DNA of 64,000 nucleotides, taken from Thermothelomyces thermophilus ATCC 42464. Its lineage: Eukaryota > Ascomycota > Sordariomycetes > Sordariales > Chaetomiaceae. This document shows positions 11,017 through 21,000 of this stretch, in pieces. The stretch covers positions 3,844,001 to 3,908,000 of the forward strand of contig NC_016473.1 of NCBI RefSeq assembly GCF_000226095.1, read 5' to 3'. The number at the start of each line of letters is the position of its first letter. Position 1 is the stretch's first letter. Below the pieces are notes generated by a model. That model made no database searches, was not told where the DNA came from, and saw nothing but the letters and a program-made list of their open reading frames with translations. The translations under genes were made by a program, and so were the position numbers.

Positions 11017-12498
11017 GGTAGAAAAACGAGGGTGGGGGAGGAGAGAGTCGAGAGCAACCTCCTAGAGAAGTAGCGCTGCTACGCAGAGACAAGTTGCAAC
11101 CCCCAAGACACATAACAGGCCCTCCATCCTCCCTTTGCAAGTCAATGGAGCCATGGTGCCTGTCGATACCAGCGGAGGATTCACTACACTATCAGAGTAG
11201 AGCTTGGATAGGAGCGAATCGCCGTGCGCGGCAGGGGTCCTAGTGTACCTCGTTCGGAAAGCTGTGCATGGGGTACCGATACCGAGCGACCGGGAGAGGT
11301 CCCCAGAAGAGAAAGAGGCACGAGGGAACACTGCTCGGCGTGAGCCATAGTAGCAGTAAAAAAAAAAAAAAAAACAATCGGGGGATTATCTCCGTCGAGG
11401 CTCCTTACCAATCAGTACCAACAACCCGGTAGTTAAAAGTGAAGAAACGAGCAATGATTCGATTTAGGAATGAGCCAAGCCGAGCCGTGAGGGCTCGAGC
11501 AACGGGCCCATGCATGGGGGCATCCGCTCTTTCCAGGTCCGTGGCACCCAGGCATGGTACCCTCCCGAGGGGGGAAACCATGCAGCTCACATGAGTGAAG
11601 TGTACGAATCATTCCTGCAATGGCCCAACGAAATTGCAGAGCGACGCATCGTGCTACTAAAACTGCACTCGGGTTCCCCTGACCTTGGACATGGATAGAT
11701 CGTAGTGTAAAGGGGACGATCGAATTTTCGGAAGTGTCCGGTTTGGAGGTTATCTCCGGGGGGCTTGCTCTGGGGCGTTGTATTCATATGTATGTATGTA
11801 TGTACAACAACACGTCCCTTGAGTCTATCCTGGGTCGCTATGATGGCTGAAGTACTAAGCTTCGCTCCCTCTCTCTCCCCTGGCCACCATGCTCCGATGT
11901 GATGTAACCTCCAGCGCACCTCTGCTCAACGGGCCGGCTGCTATCCTACGACCCCTAGCTTCCCCGCGGTTCCAGTTCTTTGTTCTTGCTACGCGCACAG
12001 GTCCGGCGCTCCTTGCTGGATCTACACAAGGAGAACGACATCTTCACCTCGAGGGACTGCCGATTCACATGCCTCTCTGCGTCACAGATCCGGGAGCCCA
12101 CCTATCCTCTCTGAACTCTAAAGCATTCCATGAACCGTTCTCCTAGAGTGGTCGCCTTAGCAGTGCAACTCCAACGAGCCCCGCCTTTCACATTTGCTCA
12201 TGTTTCATAACCGACAGTCGCATATACTTTCTTCAACACCTGACGGATAATTATAATACACACCGGACACTCAAGTTGACAGGCAAACAAAGTAGGAATC
12301 ATCAAAGCCACCAAAAAACAAAAACTCGACATAGAAACCCAAAAACGCCGGCCATGCCATGCCATGCCATGCCTTGTCCGGTGCTTCCATATCCAGACCA
12401 AGGTTTTGTATCCTCCCGTAGCCGATGCAAAACACAGTAAAGCTTGATATACAAAACGCAATATCACCGCCCATCAAGTTAATACTCGCGGAGACGAG
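11017..12498. other. intergenic, no gene seen
   Basis: No reading frame here resembles a known protein. Simple sequence includes a run of A at about 11359-11374, a TATG-type tandem near 11788-11803 and a short CCATG tandem near 12350-12373. The last few hundred bases are the 3' flank of the Dcr2-like gene. Confidence 0.4.
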
Positions 12499-14498
12499 TT
12501 ACTGCCGCATTGGCGCCACCACCTTGCCCGCGTCGACCAGAATCAGTTCCTCGAGCCTCTTATCCACATCCGGCCCGTACTCGACGCGCTTCCAGGTCGT
12601 GATGCGCGCCTCGTTCATGTTGAAGTCGAAGATGCGGATCTTGCGGTGGAAGCCGCCGTAGCCCGCGTAGCCGCCGAACCCGGCCGCCCCGGCGTAGCAC
12701 ATCCAGAGGGCGGGCTTTTCGTCTTCCGTCTGGGACAGGCCGCAGTACTCGTTCACGTGGTCGCTGTGAACAGAACATCAGTTTAGCTCATCGACCGAAG
12801 ATAACGGGAAGGAAGGCGGAGAGAAGGGTACGTACTGCCCGCAACTGACCATAGATATCCCCTCCTCCACCAGCGCGTCGTAAAAGCCGGAATTATAAGC
12901 CGGCGCTGTGCTCGGCTCCTTCCACTCGCCCACCAGCGTCAGGTTCGGCAGTGTGTACTCCGGAATGGGAATATGGATGAACGCCACGTCCATATGATGA
13001 TGCGTGTACTCCTCGTGGCTCCTCTTGAGGCTCCGGGCCGTATTGCGGAACCAGTCGATCTGGCTCTGCTTGATCCAGTCATACCCCTTGAACTTGCGCT
13101 CGTTGGGCGAGTACGAGTGCGAGTCGAGAAGGTACACAGTGATGGCCGAGTGACCCGAGCTGCCGCGGGCCAGCACCTCGATATAGTAGTTGCCCACTCC
13201 GTCAACGTCAGCGGGGCCGGCTTTGGACAGAGAGTAGGGGAGCTGTTCGATGAGTTCCATCTGCGCGGCACGCGACATGGATCCCTCGTCGTCGTGGTTG
13301 CCGAAGATGGAAGCGTACGGGATCTTGTGCTTGATGAGGAGTTGCGCGTACTTGAAGATGGCCTGGGGGGAGAGAAAACAAAAAAACCACAATCAGCATC
13401 AAAGCCGGACCAAGAAGAGAGTGTGTGCTTGTTTTGTGCCACTTACCGTCTGCGCATCTGGCGCGGTCTCCCCATTCACCTGGTCTCCGCTGAGCACCAC
13501 CAGATTCGGCCTCTCCTCCTCCAGGATCTTCTCTACGAAGTCCAGCGTCCTAGGGTCCGCCAAGCACTTCCCGCCATTCCAATCCTCGGGCAGGGCGTCC
13601 CGGCAATGTCCCACGCCCGTACTCAGGTGCAGGTCCGCCAGTTGCATGATCTTGAACCGCCCATTCTCCATGATCCTCGGCACCGGTTTGTGCGGCTCTT
13701 GTTCGGCGCCCCTCCGGATCGTGATGTGGGCCTCGGGAATCCCCGATCCCGCATCCAAGAGCATCGCCGTCCCCGTCATCTCCCACCCGGGCCGCGCCTC
13801 GACCGCATCGTCCCCAAACAGCACGTCCAGGCCGGTCACCGCATCCTTGGAATCGCTCACGCCGCGCCGGTTGCTCCGCTTGATCCAGATCCCACCCGGC
13901 CTCTGTTCCCACTCCCCCTCGATCTTCCCGTGGCTATACTCACCGCCCGCCTCCCCGGCCTCCGGAGCAGCCGCCGCCGCCGCCGCCGCCGCCTCCACGG
14001 CGCTCGTCCTCCTCCCTCTCCTGTTATTCGTACTGCTCTTGGCAGCCACGTCATCCGGGTTCAGCCGTCCCACGCTGACGTCCACGACGACCTTGTCCTC
14101 GGGCGTCAGCTCCTCCTCGCGCTTGCGCTGGACGTGCAGGTAGGCCGACGAGAACGTGGCGCGGCGCAGGTACAAGTCCTTCTCGATGCGGTGCCAGGCG
14201 GCGGCGTCGAGCTTGCACGACGAGAAGGGGTTGAGGGACGAGCACTTGGTCAGCGTGACGTCGGTGATGACGGTGCCCGCATGGTGGCTCGGCATGTACT
14301 CGTGTATGGCATTGGGCAGCACGCGGAAGTTGCGGTCGAGGAAGAAGATGACAATCAGGGTGAAGATGGTGGCGGTAGAGGTTTGCACTATTGTGCGGAC
14401 CTGTGAGCGTGGCAGAGGGGTGGGTGGTTAGGGAGTCTCATCGGCTACCAGATAAGGAAAGATGGGAGAGAAGAGAAGCCTACGATGCGTCGCGTCAT
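12499..14498 (-). CDS. DCR2: Dcr2-like calcineurin-type phosphoesterase
   Basis: Four exons in transcription order: 14498-14484 (15 nt, coding five residues), 14400-13447, 13362-12836, 12763-12499, giving 586 residues. Metallo-dependent protein phosphatase family of fungi and plants (Dcr2, purple acid phosphatase 16/29 group); in yeast Dcr2 is linked to unfolded-protein-response shut-off and cell-cycle start. An N-terminal membrane segment (about residues 8-26) comes first. A fungal-specific middle part follows with a polyalanine run encoded by GCC-type triplets near 13970-13996. The metal-binding motifs are QLADLHLSTGVG, VVLSGDQVNG, FGNHDDEG and SCGHDHVNEY; the last is completed only when intron 3 is removed. 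The tiny first exon is supported because its joining gives MTRRIVRT, a typical start of this family, and because the downstream frame lacks an ATG in the right place. Introns are 83, 84 and 72 nt. Confidence 0.93.
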
Positions 14499-16317
14499 GG
14501 TGGATTCGAAATGAGGGATGAAAGTGACGCGACTGTATCGCCGAGCATGTAGTTAATGTAACGACACTCTCGCCCTCGTTTAGCCGGAGTTGTGCAAAAG
14601 ATAAGCGGGTATTTGTGTTGCGTAGTGTCGTCGAACTACTGAATGTCTGTTGCGACTGCACGGGAGGACAAGAGTCGTCCAAGGACACAAATGCGTGTTC
14701 GACCTTTTTTTTTTGGTTTGGGGGGGGGGGGGGAGGTGGTGGTTCAAGGAATGGGAGGAGTCGAAGCTCGAGGGACGCTAGAAGATCATCGCGTTAACGC
14801 GGCAGGGAGACGAGTAGAAAGCAGGCCAGTGCTTTCCTTTGATGGAAGGATTGGTATCGCTGGTGCGTTCGCGTCGCAGCCCAGAGTTCGCCGCCTGTCT
14901 GGTGTTTCACCGCAGATGAAGAAAAGAATTCCGGGTGCGCCTGGGCGGTTCTCGAGCGCGGGCGCGTGTGAACAAGGGTTCTAGCCACAGGCGGAAAGAC
15001 CTGCTGCTGGCGGGAAGATCGGGCGTGGCCAGACCCGCAAGGCAACCGCCAATCCGGGGAAGCGGACCCGCCATAACTAATCCAGGCACTCGGAACACAG
15101 CGCTGACAACTTGCTCACTTCGGTGTGAGAGACACGGGAAAGCGCCTCGACAGCACATCAGAAAGTGTCTAGCTGACCTGATCTATTGGCATGTACGGAT
15201 TACCTAGCTAAGGTACATACCACCACGTCTCGCCCAAGTGCCGCCCTGAATGATAAGTTGAACACAGTGCACAATTATTCTGCACTTACTTCCAATCATG
15301 GTAATGATACAAGTAGTGTAATTCACCATCGGGAAAAAAACGCACCGTCCCGCGAGGCCAGCATACATACAAGTTAGTGATGCGCTACTGTACAGGTAAC
15401 AAGTGTGTACGGAGTAGCGATACAGTCATGGTATCGCAGATCTGCAGCCATTCACACCCGGAGCACACGTCTTCCCAGAACACAGCATCGTGCCTGCCCG
15501 TAGCTTCATACAACTCTTGATTCTGATTTTCATCATTCACTCATACTAATCATTCACATCGCTCCATGCTCCGTTCCTCCCCATCCCCGGAATAACCCAA
15601 CCTACACCCAACCGGTAAAAGGAAGAAGGAGGATGGGAAGGGGGGGATATCTCCAGGATGCTCACTCGCTCGTCAACAGCAGTACCAAGACCCGACAAAA
15701 TAAACACATACATGCTTCCAACGCCATTCATCCCCCTTCGTGTCATGGTTCATAGTCTCTCTCATCCGGAGCTTCCCAGCGGAAACGAAATAAACAAGAA
15801 TCCAAAAAATGTAAATCCCATCAAGCCAAACCCAGCCAGCGGATTCCTGCCGTATTATCAAATGTCCTCCCCTGGATGACCTATTATAGAATTGAAGTGA
15901 AATATGACGGAATAAATGTATGCAAATATTAAATCTGTCCCGATTGGTGCCTGTCGATTAGGGGTGGGTTGGCGGAAGAAGCGAAGGATCGAGACGGGCT
16001 GCTCGAGCTCCGTTCTCGCCACTGTATTACCGGCTCGCGCCTTGGGTGGTAATGCAAGTCGTCATCGCCGTTAAAAGAAAAAGAAAAAGAAAACTGAAAC
16101 AGTAAAATGATGATCGTTGATACCCTCGGGCTCGCGCCCTCTTGGTCTTTCGTGCATTGCAAAAGTCGCCGGATCCCGTATGTCTGTTCGCACATACTAT
16201 TTTTTTCCGTTCGTTGGTACCAATTGTTCGCGAGAAACCATTCCTCCTCCGCCGCGAGGAAGAAACTGAAATCGGACATCGAATATCGGGAGGAAGCAAA
16301 GAGAAAAGGGGTCGTGG
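14499..16317. other. intergenic between MTase-like gene and DCR2
   Basis: Contains the DCR2 promoter and the 3' flank of the large methyltransferase-like gene. A G run lies at 14720-14733. Members of the dispersed motif family occur at 15194-15202 (TACGGATTA) and 15408-15416 (TACGGAGTA). No protein-coding frame recognised. Confidence 0.45.
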
Positions 16318-19300
16318 TCAAATGCTCGCCACCCGTGCCCTCCCATCCGGCACCCTGGCATGGCACACCATCAGTTTCAAACTGGTCCCCCACTCCTCGC
16401 ACTCGGCGAGCAGCGCTTTGTCCCTCCAGATGCTGCCTCTCGAGGACGGGCCGATCCCCGGTGCCACTGCGCTCTCGTAGCACCGGCTGTACCACCACCT
16501 CCCGACCTTGGCCACCGACTGCGCGATGCTCTCGTCCGCGACCGGGCTGTCATCGTTGATCATCTCCGGTAGGCTGCGCTCGTCCTTCTTGGGCTTCGTC
16601 TTGGTCCTGGTCCTCTCCGGAGCAGCAGCGGCAACGCTATTGGAGTCCCTCCTCTTCAAACTGGCCTCGCTGACCGGCGACCGGGCAATCGTGCTAGCCA
16701 CGGGAACGCCGACCCTGCACGTCTTGATGTCGACGAATCCGCGCCTGCCGATCAGGCGGAGGATGAGATCAGAGGTCGACGCGAGGCTGATGTCGGGCGC
16801 GCTGGCGTGGATGCGTTCCTTGAGGCGGCGGATCGTGCGGCGGCAGCGGTTGCCCATGTTGTTCAAGTCGGCGTCGAGGATAGAGAGCTCAATGTACCCA
16901 CCCGGCTTGAGGACGCGGCGGGCTTCTGAGATGATGTTGCGGTAGTGGCTCTCGGGCGCAGCGGCGGGGAAGCGGAAGACGACTGCGGTGAAGCTTTGCG
17001 CGCCAAAGGGGAATTTGGCGGTGTGGGAAAGGTACTGAACCTGGTGGTGATTCGGAGGGCTGAGTGGAATGGAGGATTCGTTCCGGTGCTCGGCTGGAAG
17101 GGGAGCGCGGGGCGAGAGATTGAAGAAGGTAGCGGCTGGGTATGTTTCGGCGGCGTAGAAGGACCAGTCGTCGTTCCCTAGGCCGTCGATCACAAGGATG
17201 GAGGGCCGTTTGAGCGAGCCAACGTCGGAGACCAGCTCGTCTCGGACGGGACTGAAGAGAACGTGGCCAAATGTGAGCCACTTGCTGACAGTCATGGAGC
17301 CTACCCGCAGGTTGACTTGGGACAATGGAGAATTGTCTTCTGAGCACTGAGTGCTGCTGCTGCTGGCATTGGACCTCCGAGTTGGGCGGGAAGAGGAGCA
17401 GCTGTCTCTCTTCGTGAACACTGCCTCGTCTCTTGGCTGCATCGGATTCGAGCGGCCTGCCTCGTTGTCCTGGCTGGAAGGGGTGTCGGCGGCGACCATG
17501 GAGTTCTTCGGCGTCGGCTCGTAGTCGAGCATCCGCTTGACCTCCAGAGCGATCTCTGACCCGTTGATGCTTAGCGATTGTGGATGTTCCATCCCCGACC
17601 GCAAGGTTTGGACCAAGCTCGGCAGGGCAGGCGGGCTGAGCGTGGGCGATTCCAGACTTGGTTCGATCCGCTTCTTGCCCGCAGAACCATCGAGTTTCAG
17701 CGGCTTCGGCCAGGACGGTGCTTGGAAGGTTGACAACCTGATTGTGTCCTCCCCGAGGAGGTCGTTATACTCGTCCCAAATCTCATCTTCAGCAAGCGGG
17801 GCGTTAGGAGACGGCACTATTGCGGTAGCATCAGAGTAGTTCATAAGCCTCCCTGAGCTGCTGGAAGAGGTCGTTGTCGCGCACTGCGAGTCCTTGCGGG
17901 GTGAGAAGGCAAGAAATTCCTGTCCGGGTTGGTCGGAAGCCGGAGGCACTAATTTCGGTATACCATGTATCAGCGCTGAGAAGTTTGACTCGTTTGCCGA
18001 CGTTGGATTGTCACGAGAGTGCTCTAGTGTGGAAGGCTCCGGGGGGCTTGGGCCTTTCGCAACCGACTCTCCATTCTTGGGTTCGAGCGTCACCGGTGGC
18101 CTCTGGGCACCGAGCCTGTTAAACGGCCGCGAGAAGCTCTTGGGGGAGGTCTGATTCCCTCGTGCGTTGACAACTTTAGGGATGCGGCCAACCCGATGAA
18201 GTCTGCTGGGGCGGCTTTGGGCTTGAAGGGCAGGCTGCTGAACCGGTGCAGGCTCTGGCCTTGACTTCGATGGGACTGGTGAGGTGGTTGGAACTTGAAA
18301 GGCTCTCTCTGAAGCTGCGGGTGGCTGGGCTTCGGGTTGCTGAAGGGTTGCCACGTTCGGCGCTACTTGTTCAGAGGCGGACGGTCTCCTGCTTCCCGTA
18401 TGTTCCACATCGGGCACCTCGGGGGTTGTGATGGCGATGCCCCTGGCTTCGCGGAGCACTTCCTCCAGGTCGACCGGATCGGAATCGTCCTGCTCTGAGG
18501 GATCCATTATGGCGTAAAACGCGACAGATTTACTCGGCACAACCTGGACCGTAGCAGGCACAGTTGCGGTCCTCTCCGACTTCTTTTCGGCAGGCTTTTG
18601 GCCGCGCGAGCGGCCAAAAAGGTTCCATTTTCGAGGAGATCGGGCTCGCCTCCTCAGCTTATTTGGTCCGGAAGTGATTGTCGTGGTAGGCGATTCGGCC
18701 GCTGTCACGGCTGGCCCGGCGGGAGGATCAAACATGGAGTCGTCAGACATGATGCTAGCATCCAGGCTGGCCATTGAGGGCGACGCAACATGGGGCTGCG
18801 TGACGATCGGTCTGGGTAGCCTTGGGGCTTCCTCTTCGCCGGATTTCAGCCGCTGCAAAGATCTTCTCAAAGCAATAGTCGGTTTCATCGCGACGGCCTC
18901 GGAATCGCTGCTCTCTGACGGACGCCGACCGCCCAGCGAAGGGCTCGGCGCAACGTTGCGGGGAAATGGTGACGGAGCGAGGGTCTTGTAGGGTGCCTCG
19001 CGAGATGAGAGCGAGACTTGGGAGCCATTCCGAGAATCGATGCTGGGCCGCCTCACGGCAGAGCTCTGGTTACTCTCAACGCGGGTTAGCTCCGAGCTAG
19101 CGTTCCTATTCTCAACCACTTCGCCGCCAGCAATGATGACGGGCGCCATTCTTTCCCTCAGAAACCGATCGTGGGACAGGCTAGCTAGGCTTTCCTGCGA
19201 CGACATGGTCCCGGGAATCACGCGAGCAACGTTCGTGACACTATTGCTCCTCCGGCGCACCGAGCCCAGCCTTCCGTAGCCCTCATGGCCAGTTCCAGCC

Positions 19301-21000
19301 GCTGGCCCTTTCCTCGTGGGTTTGTCCTTCTTTTGCTGTTGGCCAGGCTCGGGGTGCGTCTTTGTCCGTCGGCCGAAGATGGGAAATCGAGTCTTGAGAG
19401 TCGAGGATACGCTAGGGCTCGGCGTCCGCGCCGGCCGCGCCGGCTCTTGCTTGTATGTACTCCCCACATCATGGCAGACGGCAGGCCTGGGAGCCGGGAA
19501 GGGCTCCTTGCCTTGCGCCCGCGTAGCGGAGTGGTTCGGCGCGTCCGAGCATGATGTGGAGAGGGGTGGCCGACTTGCCGCGCCGGGAGCCAGAAGACCG
19601 CTCTGCCGTCTTTCCGGCAGGGAGGCCGATGACAAGTTGCTGTGAACGACGGGCATAGATTGTCCGATGTGGGCGTGGAGGTCGGGAGTACCATCGCGAC
19701 TGGGTCGTCGAGGTGGGGCCGGTATGGACGAGGCGGAATGTGCTCCCGGTTGCACAGGTTGGGGCCGGGAACTAGAGGTGGACTTCACAGCAGGCGGTGA
19801 GGACGCTTCCGGTTGAGCGGCCTTGAGCGTGTCATTGGGCGGGCCGCCCAGTTCATCGCGACTCTCCTGAAACACCCGAGACGACTTTCGAGGCGGCGGG
19901 CTCGGCGGTCGGTGCGACGATCCTTTGGTTTTCTTCCTCTCCTTTGCGCCGCTTTCAGCACGAACAGTCGAATTGGAGGACGACGAGGTTGACAACTCCT
20001 TAACAACGGCCAATCCCCGCGGGTCAGAAGCGCTTACCGGCCCTGTTTCGTTTGAGAGACTGCCGGCTCTCCTTCGAGTGACAGGAGGCCTGCTCAGGGC
20101 CTGATCTGCTTGTCGTGCCCTTGTCCCGGACGGCGGTATCCGAATTGGGGCTACTAAGCCTGGAGAATGTGACGAAATGGAGGTTGGGGTGGTGTCACGG
20201 CTGTATGGCCCCGGCCCCGGTGACTCCGACCACCTGGTGGATGGACTGCCGCTGAAGGTGCTGGGCTGGCTGCTCGTCCCGGAGAAGAGGGGGGTTGGGG
20301 GAGGGAGGTCGTTGGTGGCAAGGCGGGACGGCTGGTTGGAACTGGGACTCTCGGACCGTGGCGGCTTAACGTCCCGGTACCTGTCCAGTTCGGGATATAT
20401 CGTCACCGTGTGCGCCTTTGTCATGGGAATCTCAACCTGCTGAGCCGTCCGGATTTCCATGGGGCTCTGGGCCAACTCGCGGTCGAGATCAAGGGGGTCG
20501 AGAGGCGTTTGGGAACGAGGGTTCGATTCGGATGAGGCCGTCCCAGTCGAGTCATTTTGGGAAGCGACACGGTTGTTGGATGTGTCTTGCGATAAACCGG
20601 AACGTTTCCTCCGTAGGACGTTTCGAGGCTTCAAATTAGGGGTTGGGAGCCTGCTGGAGGTCGGGGCGGATGAGGATGGCCCTTGCGCATCTCGCACCGC
20701 TACGCCGCTCGTGCTGCCGATGGAAGTCCGGGAGCGTGGCGGCTGAGCAGCGAGGGACTGTTGTGGCAGGCCACCAGACGGTCGTCTATGAGAAGAAGGC
20801 TGCGGCAGTCGGCTGGATAAATTCGGTTGCGGTATCGTCCTCGACGGTTGGTGACTCGGTCCGGCCGCCCTTTTAGCCATCCATCCGGGCTTCAACTTGG
20901 ACTCTTCCTCGGAGGCTTCCGCGCCGATCCCGGGATCTCTTGGCCCCGCAATACCCGACCAGCCCAATGCTTGCGGTCCCGGCCTCCGAGACGCCATCAT
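16318..21000 (-). CDS. large Ser/Pro-rich protein with methyltransferase-like C-terminus
   Basis: A single uninterrupted frame of 1560 residues starting with two Met codons. Residues 1 to about 1220 are low complexity, rich in Ser, Pro, Arg and Thr, with conserved-looking islands such as VIPGTMSSQESLASLSHDRF (about 605), SVAFYAIMDPSEQDD (about 825) and EDEIWDEYNDLLGED (about 1075). From about 1230 a Rossmann-like fold is suggested: KRPSILVIDGLGNDDWSF, a loop with FPFGAQSFTAVVFRFP, then EARRVLKPGGYIELSILD (about 1360), which is the classic class I SAM-methyltransferase post-motif (cf. VLKPGGxL). The C-terminus has GRWWYSRCYES and ECEEWGTSLKLMVCHARVP. The normal motif I glycine loop is replaced by IDGLGNDDW, so cofactor binding is doubtful. 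Such proteins occur in other filamentous ascomycetes; I know of no experimentally assigned function. It could be a real but divergent methyltransferase or a scaffold built on a dead one. Confidence 0.88.
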   Translation of the reverse strand: MMASRRPGPQALGWSGIAGPRDPGIGAEASEEESKLKPGWMAKRAAGPSHQPSRTIPQPNLSSRLPQPSSHRRPSGGLPQQSLAAQPPRSRTSIGSTSGVAVRDAQGPSSSAPTSSRLPTPNLKPRNVLRRKRSGLSQDTSNNRVASQNDSTGTASSESNPRSQTPLDPLDLDRELAQSPMEIRTAQQVEIPMTKAHTVTIYPELDRYRDVKPPRSESPSSNQPSRLATNDLPPPTPLFSGTSSQPSTFSGSPSTRWSESPGPGPYSRDTTPTSISSHSPGLVAPIRIPPSGTRARQADQALSRPPVTRRRAGSLSNETGPVSASDPRGLAVVKELSTSSSSNSTVRAESGAKERKKTKGSSHRPPSPPPRKSSRVFQESRDELGGPPNDTLKAAQPEASSPPAVKSTSSSRPQPVQPGAHSASSIPAPPRRPSRDGTPDLHAHIGQSMPVVHSNLSSASLPERRQSGLLAPGAASRPPLSTSCSDAPNHSATRAQGKEPFPAPRPAVCHDVGSTYKQEPARPARTPSPSVSSTLKTRFPIFGRRTKTHPEPGQQQKKDKPTRKGPAAGTGHEGYGRLGSVRRRSNSVTNVARVIPGTMSSQESLASLSHDRFLRERMAPVIIAGGEVVENRNASSELTRVESNQSSAVRRPSIDSRNGSQVSLSSREAPYKTLAPSPFPRNVAPSPSLGGRRPSESSDSEAVAMKPTIALRRSLQRLKSGEEEAPRLPRPIVTQPHVASPSMASLDASIMSDDSMFDPPAGPAVTAAESPTTTITSGPNKLRRRARSPRKWNLFGRSRGQKPAEKKSERTATVPATVQVVPSKSVAFYAIMDPSEQDDSDPVDLEEVLREARGIAITTPEVPDVEHTGSRRPSASEQVAPNVATLQQPEAQPPAASERAFQVPTTSPVPSKSRPEPAPVQQPALQAQSRPSRLHRVGRIPKVVNARGNQTSPKSFSRPFNRLGAQRPPVTLEPKNGESVAKGPSPPEPSTLEHSRDNPTSANESNFSALIHGIPKLVPPASDQPGQEFLAFSPRKDSQCATTTSSSSSGRLMNYSDATAIVPSPNAPLAEDEIWDEYNDLLGEDTIRLSTFQAPSWPKPLKLDGSAGKKRIEPSLESPTLSPPALPSLVQTLRSGMEHPQSLSINGSEIALEVKRMLDYEPTPKNSMVAADTPSSQDNEAGRSNPMQPRDEAVFTKRDSCSSSRPTRRSNASSSSTQCSEDNSPLSQVNLRVGSMTVSKWLTFGHVLFSPVRDELVSDVGSLKRPSILVIDGLGNDDWSFYAAETYPAATFFNLSPRAPLPAEHRNESSIPLSPPNHHQVQYLSHTAKFPFGAQSFTAVVFRFPAAAPESHYRNIISEARRVLKPGGYIELSILDADLNNMGNRCRRTIRRLKERIHASAPDISLASTSDLILRLIGRRGFVDIKTCRVGVPVASTIARSPVSEASLKRRDSNSVAAAAPERTRTKTKPKKDERSLPEMINDDSPVADESIAQSVAKVGRWWYSRCYESAVAPGIGPSSRGSIWRDKALLAECEEWGTSLKLMVCHARVPDGRARVASI

